Origin: Pseudomonadota bacterium
Lineage (GTDB): Bacteria > Pseudomonadota > Alphaproteobacteria > Rhizobiales > Hyphomicrobiaceae
Direction: 5' to 3'
Assembly (NCBI GenBank): GCA_021812845.1
Contig: JAKAML010000068.1
Coordinates: forward strand, 1-6,863
Length of the DNA: 6,863 nt
The notes beneath the pieces are model-generated. The model saw only the letters and a program-made list of their open reading frames with translations. It had not been told where the DNA came from and did no database searches. Below are positions 1 to 6,515 of the stretch, piece by piece (position 1 is the first letter of the stretch; the number at the start of each line of letters is the position of its first letter). The position numbers were made by a program, and so were the translations under genes.

Positions 1-1465
1 CGGCGGAGCGGAACAGCCCGCCCGCGCGGGCGCCCCGGCCGAGCCCGACCATGATCGACATCGGTGTCGCGAGCCCGAGCGCACACGGGCAGGCGATGAC
101 GAGCACCGAGACCGCGGCGACGAGGGCGGAGGCGAACCGCGGCTCGGGACCGAACGCCCACCACGCCAGGAAGGCGAGCGCGGCCGTGGCGACGACGAGC
201 GGCACGAACCAGCCGGCGACCTGGTCGGCGAGGCGCTGCACCGGGGCGCGGCTGCGCTGGGCTTCGGACACGAGACCGACGATGCGCGCGAGCAGGGTAT
301 CGCGGCCGACCTTGTCGGCGCGCATGACAAAGCCGCCGGCGCCGTTGGTCGTCCCGCCGATCACCGCGTCGCCCGGTCCCCGCGCGACGGGCATCGCCTC
401 GCCGGTGACCATGGACTGGTCGACGTCGCTCAGGCCGTCGAGGATCGTGCCGTCGAGCGGGATGGTGTCACCGGGACGAACGCGGAGCCGGTCGCCGGCC
501 GCGACGGCGGAGAGCGCGACCTCCTCGTCCAGCCCGGCCGCGCCGACGCGGATCGCGGTCGCGGGTGCGAGACGGAGCAGGGAGCGGATGGCGTCTCCCG
601 TGCGGTCGCGGGCCCTCAGCTCCATGACCTGGCCGACGAGGACCAGCGCGGTGATGACGGCGGCGGCCTCGAAATAGACCGGCGGGCCGCCGGGGAGGGC
701 TGCGAGCGCTGGCGGGAAGAGTCGGGGCAGCAGCGTTGCGACGATCGAGTAGCCGTAGGCGGTCACGGTGCCGAGCGCGATCAGAGTGAACATGTTGTAG
801 CTCGAGGTGCGCAGCGACGCCCAGCCGCGAGCGAGGAACGGCCAGCCGGCCCACACGACGACAGGCGTCGCGAGCGCGAGCTGGACGAGCCTCGAGACGC
901 CGTGCGGCAAGAGATGGACCCCACTCAAGTGCCCGCCCATCTCGAGGGCGACGAGCGGCACGGTGAACACGAGCGCGATCCACAAGCGGCGGCGCATGTC
1001 GAGAAGCTCGGGATTTGGGCCGTGGTCGAGCGTAACCTCCTCGGGCTCGAGCGCCATGCCGCAGATCGGGCAGGTGCCGGGGCCGATCTGGCGGACGCCG
1101 GGGCACATGGGGCAAATGTGGACCGCGCCAGGATCGGCCGGCGGCGGCGCCGGGCGCGCGGCGGGCGGGGCGAGATGGCGGGCGGGGTCGGCGAGGAACC
1201 TGGTGCGGCAGCCGGCGCAGCAGAAATAGTAGGTGGCGCCCGCGTGCTCGGCGGTGTGCCTGGCGCCGTCGATCGTCACGGACATGCCGCAGACGGGATC
1301 GACGGCGGTGGCGCCCGCGGCCGGCGGGGACTCGTGGCCATGGCCGCCGCAGCAGGACGACGCGGCAGGCATCGCCGGCGCGACGGGTGCCGTCCCGGCG
1401 GAGCCTGCGGGCACCGGGGCCGGGCCGGCCGGACGTGCGGCGTGCGATTTGAAGAGATCGGACAT
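1..1465 (-). CDS. copA: Copper-type P1B heavy-metal-translocating ATPase, N-terminal 488 residues (3' end beyond the window)
   Basis: Likely exports Cu(I) (or Ag(I)) from the cytoplasm using ATP, in the inner membrane. Translating leftward from 1465 gives an unbroken frame to the window edge. Residues 38-44 are a CC-GGHGH stretch. A YHS/TRASH-like module follows at about 56-98, with DPVCGM and C82, C83 and C86. Next is a heavy-metal-binding module at about 116-141 with C118, C121, C132 and C135 (CPMC...CPICGM). Membrane helices lie near 161-177, 193-210, 225-246, 263-282, 419-438 and 447-470. The actuator motif is T354-G355-E356, and the copper-transport CPC is C459-P460-C461. The DKTGT phosphorylation site and the later specificity helices lie outside the window, so copper versus silver is inferred from CPC and the neighbouring CsoR. 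The start is supported by GAGG (1472-1475), 6 bp upstream. There is no classical HMA (GMxCxxC) domain in the visible N-terminus. Confidence 0.95.
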   Translation of the reverse strand, partial: MSDLFKSHAARPAGPAPVPAGSAGTAPVAPAMPAASSCCGGHGHESPPAAGATAVDPVCGMSVTIDGARHTAEHAGATYYFCCAGCRTRFLADPARHLAPPAARPAPPPADPGAVHICPMCPGVRQIGPGTCPICGMALEPEEVTLDHGPNPELLDMRRRLWIALVFTVPLVALEMGGHLSGVHLLPHGVSRLVQLALATPVVVWAGWPFLARGWASLRTSSYNMFTLIALGTVTAYGYSIVATLLPRLFPPALAALPGGPPVYFEAAAVITALVLVGQVMELRARDRTGDAIRSLLRLAPATAIRVGAAGLDEEVALSAVAAGDRLRVRPGDTIPLDGTILDGLSDVDQSMVTGEAMPVARGPGDAVIGGTTNGAGGFVMRADKVGRDTLLARIVGLVSEAQRSRAPVQRLADQVAGWFVPLVVATAALAFLAWWAFGPEPRFASALVAAVSVLVIACPCALGLATPMSIMVGLGRGARAGGLFRSA

Positions 1466-1471
1466 GGCAGG

Positions 1472-1475
1472 CCTC
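1472..1475 (-). promoter_or_regulatory. Ribosome binding site of the P1B ATPase
   Basis: GAGG on the minus strand, 6 bp before the ATG at 1465. It fixes the ATPase start. Confidence 0.6.
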
Positions 1476-1514
1476 GCGACGTCGCGGACCGCCGCGAAGG
1501 CGGCCCCTTGCGTC

Positions 1515-1543
1515 TTGACAGATATACCCCCATGGGGTATTCG
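1515..1543 (+). promoter_or_regulatory. Putative sigma-70 promoter of csoR
   Basis: A perfect -35 hexamer TTGACA (1515-1520), a 17-bp spacer and a weak -10 TATTCG (1538-1543, 3/6 match). The operator palindrome fills the spacer and enters the -10. The predicted transcription start is about 1550, which coincides with the csoR ATG. The -35 is strong evidence; the -10 is weak and the start point is inferred from spacing only. Confidence 0.5.
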
Positions 1544-1547
1544 TCAA
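1519..1547 (-). promoter_or_regulatory. Putative sigma-70 promoter of the P1B ATPase
   Basis: On the minus strand, TTGACG (1547-1542) is followed after 17 bp by TATCTG (1524-1519). TATATC (1526-1521), with a 15-bp spacer, is an alternative -10. The spacer is again the operator palindrome. The predicted start near 1512 would give a leader of about 47 nt containing the GAGG ribosome site. Confidence 0.45.
1524..1540. promoter_or_regulatory. CsoR-type operator (G-tract inverted repeat)
   Basis: ATACCCC-CAT-GGGGTAT is a perfect 7-bp inverted repeat around a 3-bp centre. This resembles known operators of the CsoR/RcnR/FrmR family: A/T-rich ends flanking C and G tracts. It sits between the divergent repressor and ATPase genes and inside both predicted promoters, so one bound repressor should block both. 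It is the only such palindrome noticed in the window. Confidence 0.85.
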
Positions 1548-1549
1548 TC

Positions 1550-1825
1550 ATGCGCGATCAAACCCGGACAACCTGCCGCAAGCGGCTCGCTCGGATCGAG
1601 GGCCAGGTGCGCGGCCTCGTCCGCATGGTCGACGAGGATCGCTACTGCATCGACATCGTGACCCAGATCGCGGCCGTGCGCGCGGCGCTGAAAAAGGTCG
1701 AGCTCGAGGTGATGCGCGATCACGTCGGCCACTGCGTGCGCCACGCCATGACCTCGGGCAGCGCGGACGAGCAGGCGCAGAAGATCGACGAGCTGATCGA
1801 CGTGCTGGCGAAGGGCGGCGGCTGA
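1550..1825 (+). CDS. csoR: CsoR-family copper-sensing transcriptional repressor, 91 aa
   Basis: A small all-helical DNA-binding repressor of the CsoR/RcnR/FrmR family (DUF156). Family members bind G-tract operators as tetramers and release DNA when metal binds. The protein opens with the family core RLARIEGQVRGL (residues 12-23). Cys33, His58 and Cys62 have the same spacing (25 and 4 residues) as the Cu(I) ligands C36-H61-C65 of Mycobacterium tuberculosis CsoR. The second Cys argues against an RcnR-type nickel/cobalt or FrmR-type formaldehyde sensor. Extra Cys9, His61 and His65 are also present. It is divergent from the P1B ATPase and probably represses it and itself. The ATG at 1550 is chosen because the conserved core starts soon after it. 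An in-frame ATG at 1532 would add MGYSSI but lies inside the operator. No good Shine-Dalgarno precedes either start. The stop is 4 bp from the end of the convergent channel gene. Confidence 0.93.
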   Translation: MRDQTRTTCRKRLARIEGQVRGLVRMVDEDRYCIDIVTQIAAVRAALKKVELEVMRDHVGHCVRHAMTSGSADEQAQKIDELIDVLAKGGG

Positions 1826-1840
1826 GCGGTCACCGCTCGG
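1822..1840. terminator. Hairpin shared by convergent csoR and MscS-type genes
   Basis: GAGCGG-TCA-CCGCTC (1824-1838) is a 6-bp GC-rich stem with a 3-nt loop, extendable by a G-T wobble and a C-G pair to 1822-1840. The csoR stop (TGA, 1823-1825) runs into the left arm and the channel stop is the loop (TCA, read as TGA on the minus strand). No T-tract follows on either strand, so intrinsic termination is uncertain. It could instead stabilise 3' ends or limit read-through. Confidence 0.35.
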
Positions 1841-2894
1841 GCGGCTCCACGGTCTCCGCCGATGCCGCCCGCGCGCGGCGCTCGCGCTCCTCGAGGGCGC
1901 GCATCAGGACCACCCGGACCGCGTCGAGATCGCGGAGATGCACGTCCGACTGCGGGTGGGCAATGCCGATGCCGCTGTGGTTCAGCGCCTTGACGACGCG
2001 GGTGCGGAGGGCGGTCTCGGCGGCTCCGACGCCACCGAGGTCGGCGACGGTGCCGCGCACGGAGAACTGGAGCGCGCTCGGGCCGATCTCGTCGAAGCCG
2101 ACGGCGGGCGGCGGCGACGCGGCGAGCTCGGGGCAGCCGGCGGCGGCCTCCGCGAGCACGGCGCGGACACGGTCGGGATCGGCCGAATGGGGGACGCCGA
2201 CGCGCACGATCGCGGTGCCGCGCGGCTCGCGCGGCGTGATGTTGGTCAGCGCGTTGGCGACGAGATCGGCGTTGGGGACGAAGACCGCGGCATGGTCGGC
2301 CGTCTCGATCTCTGTCGCGCGCACGTTGATCCGCCGAATGCGCCCGCGCTGGCCCTTGATCTCGATCCAGTCACCGACCTTCACCGGGCGCTCGGCGAGC
2401 AGGATCAGCCCGGAGACGAAATTATTGACGACGCCCTGCAACCCGAGCCCGACGCCGACCGAGAGCGCGCCGGCGACGATGGCGAGATTGGTGATGTCGA
2501 GCCCGGCGACGGAGAGCGCCGTCAGGAGCGCGACGATGGTGCCGGCGTAGCCGAGCACCTTGTCGACCGAATGGGCGGCGCCGGCATCGATGCGGGCGGG
2601 ATCGAGAAGCGTCCGCGCCAGGGCGCGGCGGACGAGGCGGAACAGCAGCACGAGCGCGAGGAACGAGACGAGCGCCAGCACGAGCCGCGCCGGCGAGAGC
2701 GTCAGCGTCCCGAGCGCCACCGGCGTGAACAGCGGCTCGAGCCACGCGGGCAAGGGCCCGACCGTCAGGGTCGCGGCGGCCGGGGCGGGTGCGGCGTCGG
2801 CGCCCCGGGCACCGCAGCAGAGCGCCGAGGTCACGGCCAGCGCAGCCGCCGCCGGGCGTGCCGGAGACCTGCCGCGCGCCGGATGCCGCGGCAT
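1830..2894 (-). CDS. MscS-family small-conductance mechanosensitive channel, 354 aa
   Basis: Predicted inner-membrane channel that opens under membrane tension to release solutes during osmotic downshock. It has a possible signal sequence at about 1-34 (basic start, Ala-rich core, Ala-Asp-Ala before a likely cleavage site). Membrane helices lie near 69-88 and 113-133. The glycine/alanine-rich pore helix is at about 137-170, including GVGLGLQGVVNNFVSGLILL. The beta domain follows from about 171 (VKVGDWIEIKGQRGRI) to NALTNIT at 214-220. A mixed alpha/beta vestibule and a charged C-terminal tail complete it. Its start is 2 bp after the fliO-like stop, suggesting translational coupling; there is no strong ribosome site of its own. 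The frame stays open upstream to about 3278, but that stretch is arginine-rich nonsense overlapping fliO, so the ATG at 2894 is preferred. It is shorter than the long MscK/MscM-type channels and close to classical MscS plus a signal peptide. Confidence 0.93.
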   Translation of the reverse strand: MPRHPARGRSPARPAAAALAVTSALCCGARGADAAPAPAAATLTVGPLPAWLEPLFTPVALGTLTLSPARLVLALVSFLALVLLFRLVRRALARTLLDPARIDAGAAHSVDKVLGYAGTIVALLTALSVAGLDITNLAIVAGALSVGVGLGLQGVVNNFVSGLILLAERPVKVGDWIEIKGQRGRIRRINVRATEIETADHAAVFVPNADLVANALTNITPREPRGTAIVRVGVPHSADPDRVRAVLAEAAAGCPELAASPPPAVGFDEIGPSALQFSVRGTVADLGGVGAAETALRTRVVKALNHSGIGIAHPQSDVHLRDLDAVRVVLMRALEERERRARAASAETVEPPER

Positions 2895-2896
2895 GG

Positions 2897-3280
2897 TTAT
2901 TCGCCGCCGGCCGCTTGCGAGCCCGCTCCGCCGCTGCTCTGGCCGAACGCGCGCGCGGGGCGCGAGAACACCGCCGTCGGCCCCTCGACCACCTCGGCGC
3001 TGCGGCTCCGCCGCTGGCCGATGCCGGTCTCGATGACGACGTCGACGGGGCCGCCGGTCATGACGAGGTGCTCGACCTCGTCGCGCCGGATCAGCACGAG
3101 GCGCCGGCGGCCGTCGAGCGAGGTCTGCTCGACGACGTCGAGCCGTCGCTCGGGCCTGGGTCCGAAAAAGCCGGCAGTCGGCGAGGTGCCCGTGAGGTAG
3201 CCGCGCACGACCAGAGCGCCGGCGACGATGGCCGCGGCCAGCACGGCGGCGAGGATCAGGTAGCTGAGCACGTCCCACAT
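2897..3280 (-). CDS. fliO: FliO-like flagellar biosynthesis protein, 127 aa
   Basis: A small bitopic membrane protein. FliO helps assemble the FliP/FliQ/FliR core of the flagellar type III export gate. One hydrophobic helix (about 6-27) is followed by a cytoplasmic module whose hallmark is DGRRRLVLIRRDEVEHLVMTGG (residues 56-77), then VDVVIE. This is the pattern seen in alphaproteobacterial proteins annotated as FliO or FliO-like. The C-terminal 40 residues are low-complexity and probably disordered. It lies 2 bp upstream of the MscS-type gene on the same strand and is divergent from cckA, away from any other flagellar gene in the window. A role outside flagella is therefore possible. The ATG at 3280 gives the membrane helix right at the N-terminus; no clear ribosome site precedes it. 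Confidence 0.75.
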   Translation of the reverse strand: MWDVLSYLILAAVLAAAIVAGALVVRGYLTGTSPTAGFFGPRPERRLDVVEQTSLDGRRRLVLIRRDEVEHLVMTGGPVDVVIETGIGQRRSRSAEVVEGPTAVFSRPARAFGQSSGGAGSQAAGGE

Positions 3281-3622
3281 GGCGTTCGTCGCGGCCGGAG
3301 CCGCGCTCCCTCTCGAATTGCCGCCGTCCGGACCGGGCCGGTGCGACGGATTGGTGCGCGATGGGACGGCGGTCCCCGGGTCCGGCCGTCCCGCGGCCGG
3401 CGAATTCAGCCGATCTTAACGCTAATCATCGAAGTGTTGACCACGGCCCCGGAACGGACCGGCGCGGCGGATCGCCTCTGCTGCGACGTGCAACCCGAAC
3501 CGGGCCGGCGTCAAGAGGCCGTCGCGTCAAGGCGCCGACCACGTCCCGTCATCTATCCGAGTCTCGCGTCGATGCAGGCCGCCTCCGCCGGTGTTCCCCA
3601 GAATCAGATAGGTTCGGCCGCC
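3281..3622. other. Divergent intergenic region between fliO-like gene and cckA
   Basis: 342 bp holding the presumed promoters of both flanking genes. It is GC-rich except for a short patch around 3401-3441 with CTTAAC, GCTAATCATC and TTGACC (3437-3442). No convincing -10/-35 pair was found on either strand. The cckA reading frame is open throughout, with an in-frame ATG at 3572, but the composition and lack of recognisable protein motifs argue that it is untranslated. No hairpin terminator or RNA gene was recognised. Confidence 0.5.
3610..3612 (+). promoter_or_regulatory. Weak ribosome binding site of cckA
   Basis: AGG (3610-3612) lies 10 bp before the ATG at 3623, within GATAGGT. It is weak but better than anything before the alternative ATG at 3572. 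Confidence 0.3.
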
Positions 3623-6253
3623 ATGAGCGGAGCGGACCTAGAGGTCGAGACGGTCGAGGCCCAGCTCGGCGCACCCTCGCCTGCCACGGGTGGCGGCGCG
3701 GCGGCACTGGTCGTCGCCATGCTGGCGGGCGCCGCCGCGGTGCTCGCGGCGTCGAGCTATCACGCTCCCGCGCCGCTGCTCACGACCGTGCTCGGGGTGC
3801 TGGCCGGTCTCGGGCTATTCTTCGTCCTCGGCCTGGTCGCGGGCCACGTATCGATCGCGCCGCGGGTCGGCGCCACGGATCTGGCGCGGGTGGCGGCCGA
3901 CAGCCTCGAGCGCGGGATGCTGGTCGCCACCGAGGACGGCACGCCGCTCTACGTCAACGCAGCGTTGCGCCGAATGACCGCGACCGCGGGCGTGCCCGTG
4001 GCGGGGGTTATCGAGCGCCTCGTCGGTCCCGACCCGGCCGGCCAGGCGGCTCTCTTCCGGCTGAACCGGGCGGCGTCGCTGCGGGAGGCGGCGCGGGCAG
4101 AGATCGCGCTGCAGGGCGCCCCGTCGGGGGGCGCGGGCCTCGACGCCTCGACCGCCGGCACGGTCATCGTCCGGATCGCGGTCAAGCCGTTCGTCGTGCC
4201 GGGCCACGAGCGCGACCTCGCCCATCGCCGCCTCGTGCTGTGGACCCTCGACGACGTCACCGAGGACCGGCTGCGCAGCGCGCGGTCGGAAGCCCGGCTG
4301 ACGGCCGACCTCAACGAGTTCGACGCGGCCCCGGTGGGGCTTGCGCTGACTGCCGCAGACGGCACGATCCGGACCATCAACGCCACACTCGCGACGTGGC
4401 TCGGTTCCGCGGCGCGGGCGAAGGGCGCCCGTCTCGCCGACTATCTGCCCGGCGACGGGTTCGAGCTGGTCCGCGGCGCCCTCGGTGGCAGCGGCGGGGG
4501 CGCCGGCCGGGCGGTCACGCTCGATCTCGATCTCTGCCGCGAGGATGGCCGCATCCTGCCGGCACGGGTGGTCTGCCGGGCGTCGGGCGCGGACGGGCTC
4601 GCGGTGGCGGTGTTGCCGCCGGACGCGCGGTCGATGAACGACACGGGTGGTCCGGCCGCCCCCGACGACCGCTTCGCCCGGTTCTTCCAGGCGGCCCCGT
4701 TCGGCATCGCCACGGTCGCAGCCGACGGCCGCATCGGCAGCCCCAACGGCGCGTTCGCGCGCATGATCCTCGACGGTGCCGGCGGCGTGGGGCGTCCGGC
4801 GATCGAGGTGCTCGGCCGCGACGCCGACGCGGAGACACGCATCGCGATCGAGGCCGGGCTGAAGCACGTGCTCGGCGGCCGCGGCGGCGTGGCGCCGATC
4901 GAGGTGCCCGTCGGCAGCGAGAAGAAGGAGGTGCGGCGGGTCTACATGCACCCCTTGGCCACCGCCGGCGGCGGCGAGGCCGATGCATTGCGGGCCGGGT
5001 TCGCCGACGCGGGCCGCGACGAGGTCCGTGACGCGGCGATCCTCTACGTCGTCGACGCCACCGAGCACAAGGCGCTCGAAGCCAAGTTCGCGCAGAGCTC
5101 GAAGATGGAGGCGGTGGGCAAGCTGGCCGGCGGCATCGCGCACGACTTCAACAACATGCTGACCGCGATCATCGGGTTCTCCGACATCCTGCTTGCCATG
5201 CACCGGCCGACCGACGTCGCCTACAAGGATCTGCGCAACATCAAGTCGTCGGCCGAGCGGGCGGCCGGCCTCGTCGGCAAGCTCCTGGCCTTCTCACGCC
5301 AGCAGACGCTGCTCAAGGAGACGCTGCAGGTCGGCGAGGTGCTGACCGACCTCGCACCGCTCCTCAAGCGCTCGATCGGCGAGAAGATCGAGCTCAAGAT
5401 GACGACGGGCCGCGACCTGTGGCCGGTCAAGACCGACAAGATCCAGCTCGAGCAGGCGGTCATCAACCTCGCCGTCAACGCCCGCGACGCGATGCCGTCG
5501 GGGGGCAAGCTCGCCATCCGCTCGCGCAACGTCGGCGAGCGCGAGGCGCAGAAGCTCGGCCCGCTCGGCATGACGATCGGCGAGTACGTGCTGATCGAGG
5601 TCGAGGACAGCGGCACCGGCATGAGCCCGGAGATCATGGCCAAGATCTTCGAGCCGTTCTTCACCACCAAGGGCGTCGGCAAGGGGACCGGCCTCGGGCT
5701 CGCCGAGCTCTACGGCTTCGTCAAGCAGGCGGGCGGCTACGTGTTCCCCGACAGCACGCCCGGCAAGGGGACGACGTTCCGCGTCTATCTCCCGCGCCAT
5801 CACGTCGACGCGGAGGAGGAGGCGCAGACCGCCAAGGACAAGGCGATCGCGGTCCAGAAGAGCCTGAAGCCCGCCGACCTCAAGGGCAGCGGCCGCGTGC
5901 TGCTGGTCGAGGACGAGGACGTGGTCAGGAGCTTCGCGGTGCGGGCCCTGAAGAGCCGCGGCTACGAGGTTCTGGAGGCGGCGAGCGGGGTCGAGGCGCT
6001 CGAGGTCATGGCGCAGTGCAACGGCGAGGTCGACATCGTCGTCTCCGACGTCGTCATGCCGGAGATGGACGGCCCGACGCTCCTGAAGCGGCTCCGCGCG
6101 CAGAACCCGGAGATCAGGATCATCTTCGTCTCGGGCTATCCCAACGAGGCGTTCAAGCAGCAGCTCGACGAGAACGAGGCGTTCGCCTTCCTGCCGAAGC
6201 CCTTCTCGCTGCCCCAGCTCGCGGCGAAGGTGAAGGAAGAGCTCGGCCGCTGA
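3623..6253 (+). CDS. cckA: Hybrid sensor histidine kinase CckA, 876 aa
   Basis: Cell-cycle kinase/phosphatase of the inner membrane. In studied alphaproteobacteria it passes phosphate via its receiver to ChpT and then to CtrA and CpdR. Two membrane helices lie at about 26-43 and 52-74. Three PAS-like regions follow from about 91, 231 and 349; the first two are divergent. The HisKA phosphoacceptor is H507 (GGIAHDFNN). In the HATPase domain, the N-box has N619 ([10 protein letters not shown]), the G1 box has D662 (DSGTGM), and G2 is GTGLGL (688-693). The C-terminal receiver carries the acidic cluster E763-D766, acceptor D809 ([10 protein letters not shown]), S837 and K859 (FLPKPF). All catalytic residues are present. 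The ATG at 3623 is chosen for its ribosome site and because the membrane anchor follows directly; ATG 3572 would add 17 residues. Close placement before recA supports orthology. Confidence 0.95.
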   Translation: MSGADLEVETVEAQLGAPSPATGGGAAALVVAMLAGAAAVLAASSYHAPAPLLTTVLGVLAGLGLFFVLGLVAGHVSIAPRVGATDLARVAADSLERGMLVATEDGTPLYVNAALRRMTATAGVPVAGVIERLVGPDPAGQAALFRLNRAASLREAARAEIALQGAPSGGAGLDASTAGTVIVRIAVKPFVVPGHERDLAHRRLVLWTLDDVTEDRLRSARSEARLTADLNEFDAAPVGLALTAADGTIRTINATLATWLGSAARAKGARLADYLPGDGFELVRGALGGSGGGAGRAVTLDLDLCREDGRILPARVVCRASGADGLAVAVLPPDARSMNDTGGPAAPDDRFARFFQAAPFGIATVAADGRIGSPNGAFARMILDGAGGVGRPAIEVLGRDADAETRIAIEAGLKHVLGGRGGVAPIEVPVGSEKKEVRRVYMHPLATAGGGEADALRAGFADAGRDEVRDAAILYVVDATEHKALEAKFAQSSKMEAVGKLAGGIAHDFNNMLTAIIGFSDILLAMHRPTDVAYKDLRNIKSSAERAAGLVGKLLAFSRQQTLLKETLQVGEVLTDLAPLLKRSIGEKIELKMTTGRDLWPVKTDKIQLEQAVINLAVNARDAMPSGGKLAIRSRNVGEREAQKLGPLGMTIGEYVLIEVEDSGTGMSPEIMAKIFEPFFTTKGVGKGTGLGLAELYGFVKQAGGYVFPDSTPGKGTTFRVYLPRHHVDAEEEAQTAKDKAIAVQKSLKPADLKGSGRVLLVEDEDVVRSFAVRALKSRGYEVLEAASGVEALEVMAQCNGEVDIVVSDVVMPEMDGPTLLKRLRAQNPEIRIIFVSGYPNEAFKQQLDENEAFAFLPKPFSLPQLAAKVKEELGR

Positions 6254-6442
6254 CCCGGGCTCGGCAGCGCCGGCCCGCGCCTGCCGGCGGCTCGCGCAGC
6301 CGCGCCTCAGGCCATCGAATCGGCGCCGGCGCAGGGCCCCTCGGCACGAGGCCGGAGCAGTGCGAGAAACTTCGGAACAAAAACTGCACGCACGCCGAAC
6401 GCGATTAAAATACATAAATAAAATCAATTCACTTCGACCCCC

Positions 6443-6471
6443 TCGACAGACGAGAACAAATATAGTACAAA
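6443..6471 (+). promoter_or_regulatory. Putative recA promoter
   Basis: -35 TCGACA (6443-6448, 5/6), a 17-bp spacer, and -10 TACAAA (6466-6471, 4/6), with predicted start near 6478 and a leader of about 38 nt. An A/T-rich stretch upstream (about 6403-6432) could act as an UP element for RNA polymerase alpha subunits. The assignment rests on hexamer match and spacing only. Confidence 0.5.
6454..6468. promoter_or_regulatory. LexA (SOS) box of recA, one mismatch
   Basis: GAAC-AAATATA-GTAC has the length and layout of the alphaproteobacterial LexA box (GAAC-N7-GAAC, equivalent to GTTC-N7-GTTC), differing at one base in the right half. It lies within the spacer and overlaps the -10 of the predicted recA promoter, where LexA binding would block RNA polymerase. 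Confidence 0.65.
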
Positions 6472-6504
6472 GAGCCTTAATTGCCGACCTGCAACTCTTA
6501 CCTT

Positions 6505-6508
6505 AGGG
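6505..6508 (+). promoter_or_regulatory. Ribosome binding site of recA
   Basis: AGGG, 7 bp before the ATG at 6516. A second purine run (GGGGGAAAG, 6546-6554) immediately precedes the in-frame ATG at 6555. Confidence 0.5.
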
Positions 6509-6515
6509 TGCCGCC

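Larger units (their letters stand above)
6254..6515. other. cckA-recA intergenic region with AT-rich core
   Basis: 262 bp. The left part (6254-6360) is GC-rich, with a hairpin CGCCGGC/GCCGGCG (6268-6274 with 6283-6289, 8-nt loop) and a smaller one, CCTCG-GCA-CGAGG (6339-6351). Neither is followed by a T-tract, so a rho-independent end for cckA is not shown. The right part (6361-6480) is only about 41% GC, falling to 20% at 6401-6430, and leads into the recA promoter. No open frame or RNA gene is supported here. Confidence 0.6.

Noticed and set aside
468..1547. Long minus-strand open frame (359 codons) over the ATPase
   Set aside because: Arginine-rich, one frame off the true ATPase frame, which shows YHS, CPxC-pair, TGE and CPC motifs.
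902..1549. Upstream extension of the csoR frame by 216 codons
   Set aside because: It is antisense to the ATPase, has low-complexity Gly/Arg/Ala composition, and family members are about 90 residues.
2895..3278. N-terminal extension of the channel gene by 128 codons
   Set aside because: It overlaps fliO in another frame, is arginine-rich nonsense, and a signal-like N-terminus starts at 2894.
3414..3430. Possible CtrA site (TTAA-N7-TTAA) upstream of cckA
   Set aside because: Only the left half TTAA is present; the expected right half reads CATC, so the match is too poor.
3437..3465. TTGACC as a cckA -35 element
   Set aside because: No acceptable -10 hexamer occurs 16-18 bp downstream; the sequence there is GC-only.
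3361..5031. 556-codon plus-strand frame overlapping cckA
   Set aside because: Arg/Gly-rich shadow frame with no motifs; the overlapping cckA frame has continuous domain matches.
6268..6289. Hairpin after cckA as an intrinsic terminator
   Set aside because: The 7-bp GC stem has an 8-nt loop and no T-tract; such stems arise by chance in sequence this GC-rich.
6365..6377. GAAACTTCGGAAC as a second LexA box
   Set aside because: The half-sites are imperfect and the spacing is not 7 bp.
5294..6427. 377-codon minus-strand frame antisense to cckA and reaching into the AT-rich spacer
   Set aside because: Composition is typical of a GC-driven antisense shadow (Leu/Arg/Ala/Asp repeats) with no domain signal.
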